Origin: an uncultured Thermogutta sp.
Lineage (GTDB): Bacteria > Planctomycetota > Planctomycetia > Pirellulales > Thermoguttaceae
Assembly: GCA_937128505.1 (NCBI GenBank)
Contig: CAKZMM010000035.1
Coordinates: 62,001-126,000, forward strand
DNA: 64,000 bases
Direction: 5' to 3'
The notes under the pieces were generated by a model that made no database searches, was not told the DNA's origin, and saw only the letters and a program-made list of their open reading frames with translations. A program made the translations under genes and the position numbers. Positions 46,300-54,622 of this stretch are shown in pieces. How positions within the stretch are numbered: position 1 is the stretch's first letter; every line of letters starts with the position of its first letter.

Positions 46300-46911
46300 A
46301 TGGTTACTCGATTTGAACATGCCTATGTGCTCGACGTGATGTCCGACGATCATCCCGGTATCGTTGCGGCCGTCAGTCGGGCAATTGAGCAACTGGGCGG
46401 GAATATCGATGCCTGTAGCCAGACAGTGCTCAGTGGATACTTTACTCTCATTATGATCGTGAGCTTTCCTGAGCCCATCGAGCCGGACACCCTGGCCCAA
46501 ACTGTCTCCAAGGCCGATACCACCGGCCGAGGATATCAGGTCCTGGTTCGCCGGGCATTGCCTCCGGAATGCTTTGTATCAAAACCGGAGTGTGACCGGT
46601 TTGTCATCACCGCTTTTGGGAAGGATCAGCCGGGCATTGTTCGGCGCTTCAGTGAGTATTTAGCTGGCAAAGACATCAACATTGTCGATTTATATGGTGA
46701 CCATTCAGGCGGGGACTTCGTCCTAATCGGTCAGTTGGAAGTGCCGAAACATTGGGATATCCGGATGCTTCAGGCCGACTTGGAGCAAATGGGTCAGGAG
46801 CTCGGGTTTACCGTCAAGCTTCAACACGAAAACGTTTTCGTAGCGACGAATCAGTTGCGTCTTTACGGTTCAAGTACCGCAGGGCATCCGTCTCATGCTT
46901 CGCACCGATGA
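46300..46911 (+). CDS. ACT-domain regulatory protein (UPF0237/GcvR-like)
   Basis: 203 residues from the ATG at 46300 (the frame also opens at a TTG at 46258). Two ACT domains are visible: AYVLDVMSDDHPGIVAAVSRAIEQLGGNI (about 8-36) and VITAFGKDQPGIVRRFSEYLAGKDINIVD (about 106-134), each with the ligand-binding D-x-PG turn. Such proteins bind amino acids and regulate a partner. The 3' end overlaps the PFL-family gene by 17 bp, matching the common bacterial pairing of an ACT protein with UPF0210; the pair probably forms one functional unit. Confidence 0.87.
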   Translation: MVTRFEHAYVLDVMSDDHPGIVAAVSRAIEQLGGNIDACSQTVLSGYFTLIMIVSFPEPIEPDTLAQTVSKADTTGRGYQVLVRRALPPECFVSKPECDRFVITAFGKDQPGIVRRFSEYLAGKDINIVDLYGDHSGGDFVLIGQLEVPKHWDIRMLQADLEQMGQELGFTVKLQHENVFVATNQLRLYGSSTAGHPSHASHR

Positions 46912-48268
46912 GATTCTTTCAACGATCGAAATGCTTCACGCCGAACATCTCGACGTTCGCGCCGTGACCTTGGCGCTGAACGTCGATGACTGTGCAGCCC
47001 CCAGTGTCGATCTTCTGTGCCGGAAGTTGCGGAATAAGATCCTCTCTCGCGCAAGTCGCTTAGTGGAGGTTTGCGATCGCGTAGGTGCTAAATACGGCAT
47101 ACCTGTGATTAACAAACGGCTGGCCATCTCGCCGGTGGCAACGCTCTTGGCGGGTCACGGACATGCGGCTGCTGTGCAGGTCGCCAAAACGCTCGATGCC
47201 GTCGGCAGCGAATGCGGGGTGGATTTCGTCGGCGGCTTTACGGCTTTGGTCCACAAAGGGATCACGCCGGCCGATGCGGTCGTGATGAATTCGCTCCCTG
47301 AGGTGCTCTCGCAGACCGAAAGGGTCTGTTCCTCGGTCAATGTCGCTTCGCGGCATGCAGGCATCAACATGGATGCGATCCACCAAATGGGACATATTAT
47401 TGTGCGGATTGCCGAGGCTACGGCCGATCGCTTTGGATTCGGCTGTGCCAAGCTGGTGGTGTTCGCGAATATTCCCGAGGACAACCCGTTCATGGCGGGG
47501 GCGTACATGGGGCCCGGCGAGCCCGAGGCAGCGATCAATATCGGAGTTTCCGGGCCGGGGGTCGTTAGCAGTGCATTGAAGCGACGCCTTTCGTTGGAAA
47601 AAAATCTAACCTTGGGTGACTTGGCGGAAGAGATCAAAATCACAAGCTTCCGGGTGACCCGCGTTGGGGAACTCATCGGACGTGAAGTGGCGGCGGAACT
47701 AGGCGTGGCCTTCGGGATTGTTGATTTGTCCTTAGCCCCAACCCCAACGGTGGGCGATAGTGTGGGGGAAATCCTCAAGACGCTGGGTATTTCGAAGATC
47801 GGTGCACCCGGTTCCACCGCTGCCGTCGCGATGCTCAATGATGCCGTGAAAAAAGGCGGTCTTTTTGCCTCAAGTTCCGTGGGTGGGCTTAGTGGTGCCT
47901 TCATCCCCGTGTGCGAGGATGCCGCCTTAGCGGAGGCCGTGGCAGCGGGTCACCTGGTCTTAGAAAAGCTCGAAGCGATGACGAGCGTTTGCTCGGTCGG
48001 TCTAGATATGATCCTAGTTCCGGGAGATACACCGCCGGAAACCATAGCGGCGCTAATCGCCGACGAGATGGCTATCGGCGTGATCAACAATAAGACGACG
48101 GCAGCGCGATTGATTCCCGTACCCGGCGCTAAGGCGGGGGATTACGTGCAGTTCGGCGGTTTATTTGGGGCGGCACCGGTCATTGCAGTGCGTAACTCGG
48201 GTGCCAGCGATCAATTCGTGCATTTCGGTGGGCGGATCCCCGCCCCGCTTCAGTCGTTGGGTAATTAA
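46895..48268 (+). CDS. PFL-family (UPF0210/DUF711) protein
   Basis: 457 residues, the usual family length. Recognisable segments are LNVDDCAAPSVDLLCRKLRNK, KRLAISPVATLLAG, GGFTALVHKGITPADAV, the Cys-containing SQTERVCSSVNVASRHAGIN, and the Gly-rich MGPGEPEAAINIGVSGPG. The fold is related to pyruvate-formate lyase/ribonucleotide reductase barrels, but no glycyl-radical function is established; biochemical role unknown. It begins inside the ACT-protein gene (17-bp overlap), implying coupled translation. A small hairpin (48275-48302) fills the 33-bp space to the convergent M50 gene. Confidence 0.93.
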   Translation: MLRTDEILSTIEMLHAEHLDVRAVTLALNVDDCAAPSVDLLCRKLRNKILSRASRLVEVCDRVGAKYGIPVINKRLAISPVATLLAGHGHAAAVQVAKTLDAVGSECGVDFVGGFTALVHKGITPADAVVMNSLPEVLSQTERVCSSVNVASRHAGINMDAIHQMGHIIVRIAEATADRFGFGCAKLVVFANIPEDNPFMAGAYMGPGEPEAAINIGVSGPGVVSSALKRRLSLEKNLTLGDLAEEIKITSFRVTRVGELIGREVAAELGVAFGIVDLSLAPTPTVGDSVGEILKTLGISKIGAPGSTAAVAMLNDAVKKGGLFASSSVGGLSGAFIPVCEDAALAEAVAAGHLVLEKLEAMTSVCSVGLDMILVPGDTPPETIAALIADEMAIGVINNKTTAARLIPVPGAKAGDYVQFGGLFGAAPVIAVRNSGASDQFVHFGGRIPAPLQSLGN

Positions 48269-48274
48269 ACCGAC

Positions 48275-48302
48275 GGTGTGAGCCTCCTAGGCTTCCGACA
48301 CC
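48275..48302. other. Hairpin between convergent stops
   Basis: GGTGT (48275-48279) pairs with ACACC (48298-48302), and inside it AGCCT with AGGCT. It occupies the whole 33-bp gap between the PFL and M50 stops and lacks T-runs; it may block read-through in both directions. Confidence 0.45.
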
Positions 48303-49621
48303 TAGAGCAAGTCTGACCTTTCCCATAGGCTGTCAGCGCGGAAGGAGACTTGAGGGAAACGGATACCTTTCCCTGCGACGTAGGGGTGACTCAAAAAAAC
48401 TGCCGGGTTAGCCGGAGAGTCGACGGAGCTATTGCTGGAGCTACTGCTATTGAATGGACTCTGATTGTACTCGCTTACGTCAGACCTTTTCGTAACGGTT
48501 ACTTTCTTTTCAAACTTGCTTGTTTTCAAAATCGCAGAGGAAGCCCAGAATCGGGGGGTTAACTCATCCGGGTGGAAGACCCAAATCGGTTCCACCTGCT
48601 CGATTGGCTCCGGCTCGATGGGTTGACGCGGTTGTTGGGGTCGAGGGACTTGTCGTTTTGGCGATCGTTCGAAGACCGGTGGCGTTTCTCGTAATAGCTC
48701 GTCGTCCATAATGACGGGCTTCGGGGTAAAGCCGATGAAGATATAGCTGAGCGTTAATAGCCCCAGAAGGACACGTCCCGTTCCTAACGGAATGTGGTCG
48801 GCGGCTGTCGGGGGATGTTTGTGTCCCAGTAACAAGAGTAGTAGTATCATGGGTAACCACCACCAAAAAACGATCGCAGCAGCCGCTCCGAACAGCAAGA
48901 GAAACATGGCAACGCGATTGGCGTGCCGGGGCGTCAGGGCGTAGAGAATATGCCCCCCGTCCAACTGCCCGATGGGGATCAAGTTTAGAGCCGTGATGAA
49001 AAGTCCCACCCAGCCGGCCCAAGCCATCGGGTGCAAGAAAACGTCGTGCCCTTCCGGAATGGGGCCGAATTCCGCAGCAAAAAGCCACTTCAAAATAAGC
49101 GGCTCTCCGAATCGTTGAGCTCCGGGGACAATCGGCGCGACATACGAGTATTGCAATCCCACGTAGCAAAAAAGTAGCGTAGGAACCAAGCCGGCCAATG
49201 GTCCGGTGACACCGATATCAAAAAGCGCACGACGGTTTCCTACGCGGCTTGACATGGCGATCACCGCGCCGAAGGTCCCAATGGGCCCGAGCGGAAACGG
49301 CAAAAAATACGGCAAGCTCGCGGGCACACGGTGACGCAAAGCCTGAATGAAATGTCCGCCCTCGTGGCAGATGAGGATCGTCATAATGGAGCTTGAATAA
49401 ATTAGTCCGTGCCACAAACTGCCCATCTGTATAAAGGCGACCCAAAACGTGCTAGCGCATGTCGCCAAAAAAAGGAGCAACGGCACCTTCCACGACGCGC
49501 CTTGCGTTCGCGGGGGCGGTGCTTCTGTGGCAGGTTCAGCGACCACTTCGATGATCGGGGGACCGCCGAAGTCGTTGGGCCGGTAGAAGGGCTCAGGATA
49601 CGGGGAGGCACGATCGTTCAT
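48302..49621 (-). CDS. M50-family site-2-type membrane metalloprotease
   Basis: 439 residues with about six membrane segments. The zinc motif HEGGH (H86, E87, H90) lies in a transmembrane helix and the third ligand D221 in LIPIGQLDGGH, as in the FtsH-independent S2P/SpoIVFB-like group without PDZ domain. The FPLGPIGTFGAVI element is typical of the cyanobacterial/planctomycete subfamily. It cleaves membrane-bound substrates, often anti-sigma factors. The N-terminus is Pro-rich and the last about 125 residues form a soluble tail (RQVPRPQQPRQPIEPEP, then a Ser/Asn run) not needed for catalysis and without recognisable domain. Confidence 0.92.
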   Translation of the reverse strand: MNDRASPYPEPFYRPNDFGGPPIIEVVAEPATEAPPPRTQGASWKVPLLLFLATCASTFWVAFIQMGSLWHGLIYSSSIMTILICHEGGHFIQALRHRVPASLPYFLPFPLGPIGTFGAVIAMSSRVGNRRALFDIGVTGPLAGLVPTLLFCYVGLQYSYVAPIVPGAQRFGEPLILKWLFAAEFGPIPEGHDVFLHPMAWAGWVGLFITALNLIPIGQLDGGHILYALTPRHANRVAMFLLLFGAAAAIVFWWWLPMILLLLLLGHKHPPTAADHIPLGTGRVLLGLLTLSYIFIGFTPKPVIMDDELLRETPPVFERSPKRQVPRPQQPRQPIEPEPIEQVEPIWVFHPDELTPRFWASSAILKTSKFEKKVTVTKRSDVSEYNQSPFNSSSSSNSSVDSPANPAVFLSHPYVAGKGIRFPQVSFRADSLWERSDLL

Positions 49622-51077
49622 AAATGGTTCGACAATAAGTTGGATATTTCAGCAAAACCGAATCGTAATCAGCCGACATTGAAAGGTTTAGTATTAAGGG
49701 TACTTGTTCAATGTATTAAAAAACTTGTTATTGTCGCATTCCGTGGCGATTTCTGGCCAACCTTAAGCCAATCAATTATCAAACCGCAACCTCCTTAATT
49801 TGACGAGGTTTAGAAAAGCGAAATCGAATCCATCAGTTGCTTCGTCACACCGTAAACTTTTAACCGCGGAATGAACCGCCGCTTGCGTTTGAGCTAAATC
49901 TCGCCTCCCGGAAACGTGATTTTAGTAAGGCAAGATCGCCGGGCAAAGTGTGGCCTAAAAGGAAGTGGTTTCCTTATTTCGTTGGTATGGGGAAGATATT
50001 TCGTTGATAACGGGAAAAAAGGTCGCGCTCCCGGGAATTCGCCTGCTCCTGCCGACAACCCTCCGCTCCTAAGATTCTGTCACATGAACCTTAAGTGTAT
50101 TTTACACACAGTGCGACGCTTCCTTCACAACCTGTATGCACCACGTTGCTGCCGGTACCAGTGTCGCCCGGTGATTACGGGGCTCCTCTTCCGCTAGTCG
50201 CTTGAGCGCAAACCCACCGAGTAGCACTCGTTCCGTTGCTGCGCACGAACCGGCCCGATTCTTTGCGACACTTTTTTGGGCCTCAGTCTGGGGTAGCGCC
50301 CAATTTTGGTCCGTTGATAAAAAACTTGCTTTTTCAAAGGTAAAGTCTAACCAGACCTCGGCAACCTGCCGGGCCGGGGTTACCGGGTTTTGCCTCGTTG
50401 ATGCACCTCGAGAGGTGCGCGACTTCCGTAATGGGTGGTTTTTCTAAACTGCTACCCTGGTGATTTGAACAGACCTCGTCCCGAATTTACCCTGTAAGAC
50501 GGTAGTACCTGGAAGGCCCTAGCAAAAGTAAATGGCGATTTCCCACACTGAGCCAATCCTGCAATTAAAGCTCTAACAAAGGTTCAGGATGAGCTGCCCT
50601 CCGGGTAGAGCCGGAGATTGCACGCCGCGAGGATGAGTTCGGCGTACAGCTTGCGGATTGATCCTTCGAATACCAGGCTGTGGCCGGGTAGAGTTCCGTC
50701 ACTAATACGCAAAAACGCCGAATGCATCGAACAGCCAAACCTTTGGGAAGAAAACCGCAAGCAAGCCACGGATTGGAGTAAGTCAAACAAAGGTAGGCTC
50801 GAAAGCGAGTTTCCCGCAGAGTCGACGATCGAAGTTGAAAAAGCTAGGCATTAAGGGAGTGGACAAGCTGACCTGACAAGCCGGCATCGTCTTACAAAGC
50901 GGCATGACTTTTCTTTCCCGTAAAACGAAGAATTGAAAAGCCGGCGAAACTTTGTGAGCGACGTAACGCGGTTGCGGCTTCAGAACATAAAGGCTTTCCA
51001 GTTGACCTGAAAAGGTTCTTCAATCGATTGGGGTTAAACTCGTGGTTAAGTGGCTGATTTCTGAAGGAGAAATGCTT
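49622..51077. other. 1.45-kb gene-free stretch
   Basis: Between the divergent M50 and DUF1080 genes. TATTTCGTTG occurs twice near 49975-50005. Short frames on both strands (for example 50202-50447 plus, 50565-50786 minus) show no domain or good start. I see no RNA gene. Confidence 0.5.
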
Positions 51078-51725
51078 ATGCAACGAACCGGCCATGGAAT
51101 TCGCCAATCCGGCGCGATTTGGCTTGCGTCGTTAATCTTTGTACTGGTGGGGCAGGTGGCAAGTGCCCAGCAATTCCAGGGCACTTGGAAACCGCTTTGG
51201 GATGGAAAAACGTTCGCCGGTTGGCACAAAATTGGCGTGGGTGATTGGACGATTGAAAACGGGGCGATCGTCGGCCGCAAGGTGGCCGCGGAGAAAGAAT
51301 TCGGTCACCTCGTTACAGATCGGGTATTCCGCGATTTCGTGGTAAGGCTCAAGTTCAAGGCCTTGGAAGGAAACAGCGGTTTCTACTTCCGAATCGAGGA
51401 AAAGGGGCACAGCGGGGTTTCTGGATTTCAGGCTGAGATCGACCCAAAGGCGAATACCGGCGGACTCTACGAGACCAATGGTCGCGCATGGGTCGTTCAG
51501 CCACCGGCAGAGCTCGTGGCAAAGGCATTCAAACCGGGCGATTGGAACGAGATGATCGTGTCTGCTCAAGAGGGCGACATCACGGTGTGGATCAACGGCG
51601 TAAAAACCGCGGAACTAAAGAACGACCCCGGCCGGCGGGAAGGGCATTTGGCTTTACAGCTTCATGGTGGAAATGACATGCTGGTGATGTTTAAAGACAT
51701 CGAAATCTTAGAGCCCGCCCAATAG
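51078..51725 (+). CDS. Exported DUF1080 (3-keto-disaccharide hydrolase-like) protein
   Basis: 215 residues from the ATG at 51078, eight bases after GGAG (an ATG at 51072 is also in frame but too close). A Sec signal (QSGAIWLASLIFVLVGQVASA) precedes a single DUF1080 jelly-roll domain with its hallmark opening LWDGKTFAGWHKIG and later FRDFVVRLKFKA, SGFYFRIEEKG, GDWNEMIVSAQ and ITVWINGVKTAEL. The fold is concanavalin-like; members are abundant in planctomycetes and are linked to carbohydrate binding or 3-keto-glycoside cleavage. Stands alone. Confidence 0.92.
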   Translation: MQRTGHGIRQSGAIWLASLIFVLVGQVASAQQFQGTWKPLWDGKTFAGWHKIGVGDWTIENGAIVGRKVAAEKEFGHLVTDRVFRDFVVRLKFKALEGNSGFYFRIEEKGHSGVSGFQAEIDPKANTGGLYETNGRAWVVQPPAELVAKAFKPGDWNEMIVSAQEGDITVWINGVKTAELKNDPGRREGHLALQLHGGNDMLVMFKDIEILEPAQ

Positions 51726-51917
51726 CCCAACTGATCACAGTTTGAGAGCCACAGATCAAAGCTTGGAGCGTCTGTTCCCCGGTCCCGGGAATTAGGCACT
51801 TTTCGGGATTTTTTGCCGATGCGGTTCCAAATCTGGTTTACACCGCCTGATGGGGCGAAACGGCCGGAATCTCTGCCGACTGTGGCGGCGTGGACCAACC
51901 GGTAACTCCGGGTGGGG

Positions 51918-52002
51918 AAGCCCTGCGAACGGGGATTACCGGTTGTCGCTCGTGCGATACTGTTGTGCCTGAGCAGATAAGCCCTGCGACCGGGAATTAC
52001 CG
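51918..52002. repeat. 24-bp direct repeat, 61-bp offset
   Basis: AAGCCCTGCGAACGGGGATT at 51918 and AAGCCCTGCGACCGGGAATT at 51979, each followed by ACCG. It lies in the gap between the convergent DUF1080 and Cys-rich lipoprotein genes. Confidence 0.85.
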
Positions 52003-52011
52003 ACCGTATTC

Positions 52012-52740
52012 CTAACGCATTTGGGTGAGGTTCGGAACAATCCTTGGGCTATTTGGTTGCCGAGACATCAACACCCGAGGATTGATCGGCGAGGGGGTTT
52101 GGTGGGGATAGCCGGAGCTAAGCCCCCTGGAAATAGGAGCCCGTTGCTGAGGGAAGACGCTGTGACGGGAACTTCGCGTTACTCTTGCGGCGGTGGAGGG
52201 TTGCCGCGGCGTACGCTTGTCGACAATTATCGGCCCTTTTACTCCTCTTACTCCGTGTGCCTTCTCAGCAAGACAGCTCGGGCATGAGTCGGGCGGTGCG
52301 GTGTAAGAAGGTTGATGGGGAACGGCCGTTAGGGGATCGGGTCCAACCCAATTCCCCCAATGATCGCAAGGCTCGCAGCTTTTCCATGTGACCCAGTCGC
52401 CCCAATAGGTTTCGCCGCATCCATCGCCGCAATATCCACAACTTAGCAAATTGAATAGCCAAGTAAGAGGCCCCCAGTACGGTGGTTGGGGACCGGCGAC
52501 GACGGCGCAGCATGCCGATCCACAATAGCCGGCCAGAGTTGGCCCACACTCCGACGAGCAAAAGCCGGTTTCGTAATCGCATGTCGGGCCTTCTCCGGCC
52601 ACTACTATGGGATGGGCACCGATTGGATGATAAACGGGATGATACTGGGGGCCAGAGATTACGTGTGCAACCTCTGCACACCCCACTAGACAAGTGAGAG
52701 CCGCGATGGCTGCGGCGGCGAAACAGACGCGAGCAAACAT
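52012..52740 (-). CDS. Cysteine-rich putative lipoprotein
   Basis: 242 residues. A signal with lipobox (ARVCFAAAAIAALTCLVGC) is followed by a region (about 50-165) with 16 or so cysteines in CSSECG, YCGSACC, CGYCGDGCG, CEPCDHW and CPSC groups and many Gly/Trp. The remainder is a basic Pro/Ser/Arg tail. Such Cys-rich exported proteins recur in planctomycetes, where disulfide-rich proteins form part of the cell envelope; the link is inference. No enzyme motif is visible. The many cysteines imply periplasmic disulfides or metal binding. Confidence 0.8.
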   Translation of the reverse strand: MFARVCFAAAAIAALTCLVGCAEVAHVISGPQYHPVYHPIGAHPIVVAGEGPTCDYETGFCSSECGPTLAGYCGSACCAVVAGPQPPYWGPLTWLFNLLSCGYCGDGCGETYWGDWVTWKSCEPCDHWGNWVGPDPLTAVPHQPSYTAPPDSCPSCLAEKAHGVRGVKGPIIVDKRTPRQPSTAARVTRSSRHSVFPQQRAPISRGLSSGYPHQTPSPINPRVLMSRQPNSPRIVPNLTQMR

Positions 52741-53394
52741 ACTCAGACCCCAAGCCCTTCGATTTTAAAATTCCAAAAATGGAGTTTGAGGTTGCGATTC
52801 CCAGGCAAAAGAGCCGTCATCCTGAAGGCCGCGCGACTTACTCGAACTCGTCGAGTGTTGTTATCGGCCTAAAAGTCTTCGAAATCGAGAAAACCCGGAA
52901 AATCCACAAATTCCCTTTAATTCGTATTTTTTAGCCCGCTTACGGGAACGATTCTGCCGACATTTTCGCCCCGACAATTACCGGGGAAACCACTAAATGA
53001 AGGGCCTGGTCGCTCTGTGCAGATGCATGGAGGGAGAAGTCCGATTGAGGAGTACGGGGAAAGAAGCAGTCTCTCCGTCTGAGAAAGAGGCATTGCTCAC
53101 AATAAATTTAGCATGGCTAATCCATAGAATCACGCAATCTAATAGTCGCCGAGGCTGATGGGCGGATGAGTTCCTAATGGCATCGGAAGTTGGGACAAAG
53201 GTTACGTCCCTTTGTCCATTAAATGATGGAGAACGCAAGTTTGGGATATTAGCTTTCGAAACCTCAGACACACGAGAAGGCAAAAGGTTCGAGCATAAAC
53301 CGGAAATCACTTCATGTCCAAAACGCACCGCGCTCGGAACCGAATGCGACTCCGGAAATCAGGGCCCCGAAGAACTGACGTTGGATACGTCGAC
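52741..53394. other. 650-bp gene-free stretch
   Basis: Between two minus-strand genes. A 111-codon minus-strand frame (52993-53328) and a small plus-strand frame (53177-53398) lack recognisable features. No strong hairpin noted. Confidence 0.5.
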
Positions 53395-54003
53395 TTAAAA
53401 ATGATGGTTTATGAGATCCCAAATGAGGATTCTCACCCCAATCACAAGGAGGATAATTCCGCCGCACAATGCCGCCCGTGCTCCAAAAACAGGTCCCAGC
53501 CTTTTTCCCGCCAACAGCCCGAAAGTGGTGCACGCGGCCGCCACAAGCCCAATGATGATACTCGACGTCAGGATCTCGGTCGTTAAAAGGCCCAAACTAA
53601 ACCCCACCGCTAAGGCGTCGATGCTGGTGGCCAGTGAGAGACCCAGGAGGCTCCACCCTCGTGTTGGGTCATGGCAACCAACAATCCCCTCGGGGTGTCG
53701 CGATTCCCAAATCATTTTCCCGCCGACACCGCTCAGGAGGGCTAGGGCGATCCAATGGTCCCAATGGATCAGAAAAGCCCCGAAATGATCGCCGGCTGCC
53801 CAACCGAGTATCGGCATGAAAAACTGAAAAAGCCCGAAATGAAAGGCTAAGCGGAACCAGTGCCGCACGGTAATCGCGGGCACAGCCAAACCCACGACCA
53901 CTGCCACTGCCAGGGCATCCATCGCCAATCCGAAAGCAATCCCCAGGATAGTGAACCAGCTCAAGTTCCCTCTCCTCGCGGCACACGCCTCGCGGGCTTC
54001 CAT
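53395..54003 (-). CDS. mntP: Manganese efflux pump MntP family
   Basis: 202 residues with six transmembrane helices in two inverted halves. Each half carries the ion-binding signature of MntP: GLAMDALAVAVVVG in TM1 and LATSIDALAVGFSLG in TM4, with a conserved Asp in each. The family exports Mn2+ and protects against manganese excess. The first about 14 residues (MEAREACAARRGNL) are longer than usual, so a downstream start is possible. A hairpin sits 50-90 bp before the start on the transcribed strand; I could not recognise a yybP-ykoY riboswitch. Confidence 0.92.
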   Translation of the reverse strand: MEAREACAARRGNLSWFTILGIAFGLAMDALAVAVVVGLAVPAITVRHWFRLAFHFGLFQFFMPILGWAAGDHFGAFLIHWDHWIALALLSGVGGKMIWESRHPEGIVGCHDPTRGWSLLGLSLATSIDALAVGFSLGLLTTEILTSSIIIGLVAAACTTFGLLAGKRLGPVFGARAALCGGIILLVIGVRILIWDLINHHF

Positions 54004-54622
54004 CGGTTTATCAGGATCGGTCCTTAAGCGTTGCAGTATTGTTGGCTGCCTCCCAGCTTTTGCAAAGGGGATCCCGAGAATAGGAAAAAGCTGGACTTTG
54101 GCCCCTCAGAAACAAGTTCGGCTTAATGGGGACTTCCTTGCAAGTAGGCCGACGTTGGCAGCACAAGTGCGCTCCGTTAGTGAGTCCCGAAAAAACGCTT
54201 GATTGGGAATTCCGTCGACTCTGGATTTTTAACGTTTATGACGAATGTGCCACTTCGTTCAAAGTCTGAAAGCCATCGGGATGGTTAACCTGCGGGGCCC
54301 ATTGGCACCAAGAGGTCTTCGCACGTAACTTCCCAATGCTGAATGCACCTCATTTGTTACATCTAATTTTTGTAAGAAAGTGAGCCGGTGTTGGAGTTGG
54401 GTTTTAGGCCCCGCAATCGCAAGTACCGCAAGCGAGGCTCGTGTCTGCCAGCGATGGAGACCCGGTTGATCCTGGCCAAGTGTTACCCTCATGAGTAGGA
54501 TTATGGGCCAGCTAGTGCCTTGCGGTGGATACAATTATCGTAAGGGCAGGTTTTGCAATGCGTTAAGATGAGCTAATGAGAATCCGTATTAAAACATCTT
54601 AGATTCGCACATATTTGCTCCC
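54004..54622. other. Divergent promoter region of mntP and the NuoEF-fusion gene
   Basis: Contains the hairpin at 54053-54094 in the presumed mntP leader and otherwise no gene. A 91-codon minus-strand frame (54259-54534) is unsupported. Confidence 0.5.
54053..54094 (-). promoter_or_regulatory. Hairpin in the presumed mntP leader
   Basis: CCAGCTTTT (54053-54061) pairs with AAAAGCTGG (54086-54094); the 24-nt loop includes a GGGATCCC palindrome. On the minus strand it ends about 50 bases before the mntP ATG, where a Mn-responsive leader or an operator would be expected. Confidence 0.4.

Noticed and set aside
54004-54260. yybP-ykoY manganese riboswitch upstream of mntP
   Set aside because: I looked for the conserved GGGGAGUA-type core and the second conserved loop on the minus strand and could not find a convincing match; only a simple hairpin is present.
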